From Gnetum montanum (Eukaryota; Streptophyta; Gnetopsida; Gnetales; Gnetaceae), in NCBI GenBank assembly GCA_015680685.1, contig MNCI01005236.1, positions 247,181-311,180 on the forward strand: a DNA stretch of 64,000 bases, in the 5' to 3' direction. How positions within the stretch are numbered: position 1 is the stretch's first letter; each line of letters begins with the position of its first letter. A model generated the notes under the pieces. It made no database searches. It was not told where the DNA came from and was given only the letters and a program-made list of their open reading frames with translations. Positions 59,506 to 64,000 of the stretch are shown here, one piece after another. Both the position numbers and the translations under genes were made by a program.

Positions 59506-59568
59506 CTAAGGCTCTTCCCCTCCATCTTTATCTGCTACTTCGCTAGGTTCTACATCTCCACCGAGATC
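59506..59568 (-). pseudogene. Unknown gene, last exon (uncertain)
   Basis: A short acidic frame DLGGDVEPSEVADKDGGEEP ends at a stop. The expected AG acceptor before it is missing (TTTTACATGG), so the boundary is a guess. Confidence 0.35.
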
Positions 59569-59665
59569 CCATGTAAAACAAAAAAAAACTGATAAACCAA
59601 TTAATAAAGAGCATAACATGCAAAATTATTATGAAATCGATAGCAATAAAGTAGATTTAACTAAC

Positions 59666-60486
59666 CTGAGATGGGCTTGCGTCCATGTCTAGGGGCATCC
59701 TATTAAGGTTAGCTTCTAGGCATCGAAGGATCTCTTCCTCTGTCATGTGTGCCCAATCCTCCTCTCCCAAATCAATGCCTACGAGGGTCTTCCCTTTCTC
59801 CATGGCTATCCATATGGGTGACCCTAGAGAAAATGTGGCAGATGTAACCTCTTTGGAAGGAATAGCAATTTCCATCTCTAGGGACTCACTAACCACTAGA
59901 TGTTTTGTAAACCTATTATAAGTCTACATCGCACTAATGGCATCAAGGAATATGTCACGACATCAGCGCTCCAAAAATTCATCTCTGTATTTTTTACAAT
60001 AGGCTGTGTGTTCCATTTTGTAATGATACTTGTGGTACTTTTGAGTTTATCCCCACTCATACACTTTGGCGTTGTGGTCCTTCCATTCTTTGTTCTTCTA
60101 AGCCAAGAGCTCCATCAACAAGCATTGCTTAATAACCTCGTGAGTAGCCTCATTTTTACCCTTGACAGTCGACCAATACTTAGTGTAGTCAATCACAATT
60201 GTATGCTAGTTGTCATCTAATTTATCATGGGCCACCAAGAAGTTGCACCACAACTACAAATCCTCTAGTTAGGCTGCCTCATTTGCCTTCTACTCCCGAA
60301 GCTCTTGTACTTGTTTCCAAAGCTCCTCGTTCACATGCCTACACTTCCACAGTGATCATGCCAAGTGCACTACCCATTTTCTTGCCTTGTCATATATATG
60401 ATGAGGCACCTTTTCTACCTCAAGAGGGAAGTTAGGTACAACATCAACTTGGATCAACATTTGTGGGTCCCACTTGAGTTGTGATG
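59666..60486 (-). pseudogene. Unknown gene, exon 5
   Basis: The acceptor is TAACAG. It starts ASQLKWDPQMLIQVDVVPNF and continues in a single frame for about 270 codons to EEDWAHMTEEEILRCLEANL and SPSQ, with about nine stops, each one base from a Gln or Arg codon. The middle is Lys/Glu-rich and heptad-like. It ends at a CAG|GTTAGT donor. Confidence 0.55.
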
Positions 60487-60564
60487 CTGTTATACCAAAA
60501 AAGGGAAACATTAGTTGTAAAACAAAGGCAAAACAAAAACAAAAACACAATAACAAAAATATAC

Positions 60565-60705
60565 CTATCTTAGGATCTATCTGTTTTAGATGATCAATCA
60601 TGTCATCCACTATGCCTTGCATAAAGGCAAACTTGTCTAGAGTTTTCGTCCATGGTTGTGAACGAAAAGTGGATGTAGATTCAAGATGCTTAGTAAAAGC
60701 ATCAC
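60565..60705 (-). pseudogene. Unknown gene, exon 4
   Basis: Reads GDAFTKHLESTSTFRSQPWT, then KTLDKFAFMQGIVDDMIDHLK without a stop. The acceptor is TATAGCAG, so two AG choices three bases apart are possible. The donor is ATAG|GTATAT. Confidence 0.6.
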
Positions 60706-60824
60706 CTGCTATAAGATAAAGTATGTTAGCATTCTCAAAACAAAACATAAAAAAGTATTAAAGAAACAAGAGAGAGAAGAGGGAGAGGAAGAGCATAATG
60801 AAAATGGTGATGTCAAGCTCCTAC

Positions 60825-61025
60825 CCAGCAAACCCTCATGGGTGAGAGCAGGGGGATCATCCATCTGCATGTCTTCAAACAAATGATCAAACTCATCGTC
60901 CTCAAATTGTAGCTCCTCCTCTTTGAACTGCCTCAAGATTTTAGTGACGTCTTCATTTGTCATGTGTCCCTTGGGCTAAGGGACATTCTCTAAGGGCTCC
61001 TCTTCTACGGTAGGGTCCTCCTCAC
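60825..61025 (-). pseudogene. Unknown gene, exon 3
   Basis: Acidic exon: GEEDPTVEEEPLENV, one stop, then MTNEDVTKILRQFKEEELQF and EDDEFDHLFEDMQMDDPP. The acceptor ATAG and donor CTGG|GTAGGA are clear. Confidence 0.6.
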
Positions 61026-61114
61026 CTATGTTGCACAAACCTAAGTTAGAGCATTTAACAAAAAAATAATATATATGTATAAAAAAGGAAATATATTAAA
61101 TAATGTATACTTAC

Positions 61115-62167
61115 CAACAAACTCTAATCGTGCATCGTTGAGTTTGAGGAATAGCTTCTTGTCCCTTTCTTCAATTTCATGCGTGGGCACCTCTACAGGG
61201 CAAGGCTTCTTAATCTACATCTTCGATCTCATCATCTCAACGATGAGTTGTACCCCCCTCATTGTGTTACCTATGTTGATTGGAGGAGCCTCTCCAGCAC
61301 TATCAAGCACATGGTAGGATGACCTCGTGTGGCCCTTGGTGGTTATTGAAAAGGACTCACCAATAGCCTCTAGGGGGTCCTGTGACCATGTCATGTAGAA
61401 TAAATGGTGGATCCATGGCTTGGATATTTGGGTGTGATCTTGCACAATCCATAGCCTATTTTCACGGACCACCAGGAATCGTCCAAACCTTCGCAAGCAC
61501 GTCACAAAAAAAGGAAAAATGTACATGAGAGCATGCCTTGAGGTTACCACAAAGTTTGATTATTTTGGCTCGCAGGCCATCAATAAGGTATTTGGCCCAA
61601 TTGTATTGTGTCCCTTCCTCTATTACGTCCCTCATAACCCAAGCCTACTCTACCCCAAGAACTTTTCCTTGTTAAAGTAGCTTACGAAATGCACAAGCTT
61701 GGAAGATGGGATAGAGGTGTTGGACCACCAAAAATTTCACTTGCTTCATGGGAATGCCCTTGCAGCCTTTCTCGATGCCCAACCACTCTTCAATGTCCTC
61801 TCTGTGGTTTAGCTCCTTATTCATCTTTTCACCTACAGGTAAACCTTTAGAGGGAACACTAAAGAGATCTGAAAAATGATCATCCATGATCTCAAAAACC
61901 ACCTGCACGTTGTGAACCTACATGTGAAAATAGTCGACACTCTCTATGAAATAATCAACAAGGGCAATCATCTCCACTATTGGGATACTTGGGTTCATAG
62001 CCAAGAATAGGTCCAAGAGCCCAACCCACTGAATATTTTGGTTTATCCTTGCAGAGGCCTCATGGCATGACTAGCACTGCGAACCATCAACCTTGCCATA
62101 CTTGAAAAGAAGATTGGCCTCAGTGCATCCTGAGATAACACTGTGACCTCCCTAAACTTGGCTATAG
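61115..62167 (-). pseudogene. Unknown gene, exon 2 (frameshifted)
   Basis: Starts AIAKFREVTVLSQDALRP in frame with exon 1. A shift near 62045 is followed by a long frame with FSVPSKGLPVGEKMNKEL, EEWLGIEKGCKGIPMKQVKF and WAKYLIDGLRAKII. A second shift near 61480 leads to VLDSAGEAPPINIGNTMRG and KKLFLKLNDARLEFVG. The exon ends at a TTG|GTAAGT donor. Confidence 0.5.
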
Positions 62168-62257
62168 CTACAATAAACAAAAGTAAAATCAACAACTTGA
62201 TGAAAATGTAAAAAAGAAAAAAAAGGTACATGAAAATAAATAGGCTATACAACTTAC

Positions 62258-62660
62258 CTAGCATAAATGGTGTAGGGAATGGCAATACTAGGATGGAGAC
62301 TTCTTCTATAGTGAGTATATGTGATGCCCACTCAACATCCAACCAGCCAAAATCTAGACACTTCACATAGGATTTGGAGTACTTAGTAGGGTAATTTGCT
62401 ATGTCCTCCCCAATTTTTCCTATGACACCAACACGTATGTTCTTAGCAAATGAGAACTCTTGTAGGGTTATTTGGACCAAAGGCTAATATGCCTTCTCCA
62501 TCATGAATGTTGTCTTCATCAACAAAAAATTTGGCAATAGGTAAAAGGGCAGTAAGCATTCCAAGTCATGAGATAATAAATTAAAAAAATCATCACAATA
62601 GGACTCACCCTCCAACATAGTAAACTATTCTAGGTGGGTTTTAGAAGGTCATGCCTACAT
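62258..62660 (-). pseudogene. Unknown gene, exon 1
   Basis: A possible ATG is at 62660. The main frame reads through LVQITLQEFSFAKNIRVGVIG, then YPTKYSKSYVKCLDFGWLDVEW, and ends at a TAG|GTAAGT donor. A GTGAGT near 62613 and an AG near 62520 could define another intron, so the start is uncertain. Confidence 0.5.
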
Positions 62661-62854
62661 GGTGAGCAAGGAATACAGTGTTGTATTATGATAGCACTTG
62701 AACTCAAGCATCTCCCAAATCCAAGATAAGAGCCTGAGACCTCTTGGGCACTGGCTCGAGCTTCCTACCTCTTCTCTTTTAGCAAGTTCATCTAACATAA
62801 ATTTTAAAATGCCTCAATTTACCCCAAGTAACAACATTTCAACTAGGACACCTA

Positions 62855-62906
62855 CTACTTCAGCGAACAAGTGTGATCATATGATCACACTAAAGTGGTG
62901 AAGTAG
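62855..62906. repeat. Palindrome: 22-base perfect core within a 52-base inverted repeat
   Basis: GTGTGATCATATGATCACAC at 62871-62890 is perfectly self-complementary, plus one more pair at each side. Outer arms CTACTTCA and TGAAGTAG flank it at equal distance. It lies about 200 bases upstream of the possible start of the antisense gene. ATGCATGCATGCAT follows at about 62922. Confidence 0.9.
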
Positions 62907-63129
62907 GAATTCCAAAAATCCCAATGCATGCATGCATGAGGTGCATGGACATTGGGCACGGGATCACTCATACAATACAGGATTCCTACTAATTCAACCA
63001 TGATGAGGGTAAGTTTAAGCAGGCCGTTGCAATGCCATAGTAATGAAAGCATCAGTATTGGAAAAGGGAAACAAAAATAACAAAAGTAACAGAAAAAAAT
63101 GCATAATAACATAAAATAACATTAAAAAT

Positions 63130-63690
63130 ATAAAAATTTTCTTACTGTTGGTCATGCTCCCTGGAAAGCATGAAACTTTCCAAGAATAATTTTTTCTAAG
63201 TGTTTGTCATGCTTCCAAGGAGCATGACAACGATAGAACTTACAAAATCCACATGCTGAACATAGCAATGTTAAGATTTTTCTAACTTTTTATCATGCTC
63301 TTATGGATGCCTAGAGCTTGACAGCCATGACCCTAGACTACCTCAATCGAGTCCTATCCCATGATGTGAGGCATCCAAAACAAAAACGAAAACCAACCTT
63401 CTCCTGTGCTAGAGCGCAGAACACTTACAAAACCCTTGTTCTGTCTCACAGTGTGAGACATAAAAACTTTGTTCTATCCCACTACGCGGGACATGCAGAA
63501 AACCCTTATTTCACAACATGGGATGTAGAGCACCTAAAACCCTTCTGATGCACTACACTAAGCAGTAAGTGTAAAACTTCCATTCCGTCTCGTGGAGCAA
63601 AATGTTATAGAAAACCTAGCGTTAAACACTCAAAAACCCTTGGCGAAACCCTTGCCTAGCGCCATAGTGCAAGACAACCCCAAACCCTTT
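63130..63690. repeat. Array of different imperfect palindromes
   Basis: Units about 50-60 bases apart each carry a short palindrome with a different sequence. Examples are TGTCATGCTTCC/GGAGCATGACA near 63205-63228, TGTCTCAC/GTGAGACA near 63438-63456 and TCCCAC/GCGGGA near 63476. They are separated by a recurring AAAACCCTT(G/A)TTCT-like phrase. Confidence 0.7.
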
Positions 63691-64000
63691 CAAAATAAAA
63701 AGAAGAGAAAAAAAGGTAGATCCATGATGTGCACCCCTTCCCTGGCCACAACATAGCAGCTGTGGTGGTGATAGTAGCAGCAACAATGCTCCTTGCCCAT
63801 GGCAAGCCACCTTTCAAATACCGAAAACCCAAAGCCCAAACACATGAGAAGTAGGAAGGAATGAAAAATCATGAGTGCAACGTGATGACCTACCTCAAAA
63901 ATGACATCTCTTGATGCTCTTCAACGTGTGCTCTAGGAAGATAATGCAAGGTGAACTCACCTTCATCAACATTGGCAAGGCCAAGGTGTCTATGCTTGCT
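63691..64000. other. Unassigned edge region
   Basis: Short frames only. A CAGCAG/GGTGGTGATAG-like low-complexity patch lies at about 63760-63785. Nothing else was recognised before the window ends. Confidence 0.4.

Larger units (their letters stand above)
59506..62660 (-). pseudogene. Decayed multi-exon gene, unknown family
   Basis: On minus, six exon-like frames are separated by short introns with GT-AG ends. Four introns could be placed exactly: 62257-62168 (donor GTAAGT), 61114-61026 (donor GTAAGT), 60824-60706 or -60709, and 60564-60487. All four interrupt codons after the first base, and the frames join correctly. In-frame stops at former Gln or Arg codons and two frameshifts in exon 2 show it is dead. 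The product would be a soluble, charged, partly coiled-coil protein; I do not recognise it. It lies antisense and downstream of the Tat-like gag-PR, the place where some Tat elements carry an extra antisense ORF. A host pseudogene is the alternative. Confidence 0.6.

Noticed and set aside
63130-63690. Possible CRISPR-like array
   Set aside because: Repeats are not uniform, there are no unique spacers of constant length, and the context is a plant nuclear genome.

Overview
This window is gene-poor plant nuclear DNA built almost entirely of old, nested LTR retrotransposons. The evidence is plant-type Ty3/gypsy (Athila-like, Tat/Ogre-like, chromovirus-like) and Ty1/copia protein remnants, an unrelated non-LTR element, and short GT-AG introns. 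The density of decayed, nested elements would suit a large-genome plant such as a gymnosperm, but the species cannot be fixed from the sequence. No intact host gene, tRNA or rRNA gene was found. Nearly every coding remnant carries stops and frameshifts, many of them explainable as C-to-T decay (CAG/CAA/CGA to TAG/TAA/TGA). Positions 25820-26379 are an assembly gap.

Left part (1-10848): the end of an Athila-like LTR, a LINE remnant on the minus strand, a copia element with two recognisable LTRs but no integrase (4170-9019), and a lone copia RT fragment. Middle-left (10849-29382): a Tat-like gypsy element whose probable LTRs are at 10849-12043 and 24873-29382. Its gag is split by a 7.0-kb non-autonomous Athila-like element (E1, 13342-20370, duplication AAAGG). 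It is further interrupted by a copia remnant (21025-24872), and its right LTR holds a 3.3-kb LTR-like insertion (25447-28753, duplication ATTAG) with GC-rich, coding-like cargo. Middle (29383-42222): copia LTR pieces and copia pol on minus, abutting a 5'-truncated Athila-like element on plus (D) that keeps PR, RT, RNase H, integrase and its 3' LTR. Middle-right (42223-51215): a chromovirus-like gag-PR on minus, split by a second copy of the non-autonomous element (E2, 43803-50822, duplication CTCAT). Right part (about 53000-64000): a Tat-like gag-PR element with an upstream LTR-like promoter region, then a decayed multi-exon gene on the opposite strand (59506-62660).

The most informative observations are these. 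E1 and E2 are copies of one family whose shared internal deletion removes exactly the RT-RNase H-integrase block that D still has, so D resembles the autonomous partner. E1 and E2 share a perfect 30-32 bp palindrome just downstream of the primer-binding site. Several unrelated LTR or promoter-like regions carry clusters of short palindromic words, often next to a TATA box. The antisense gene has several clean, in-phase introns but no recognised family.
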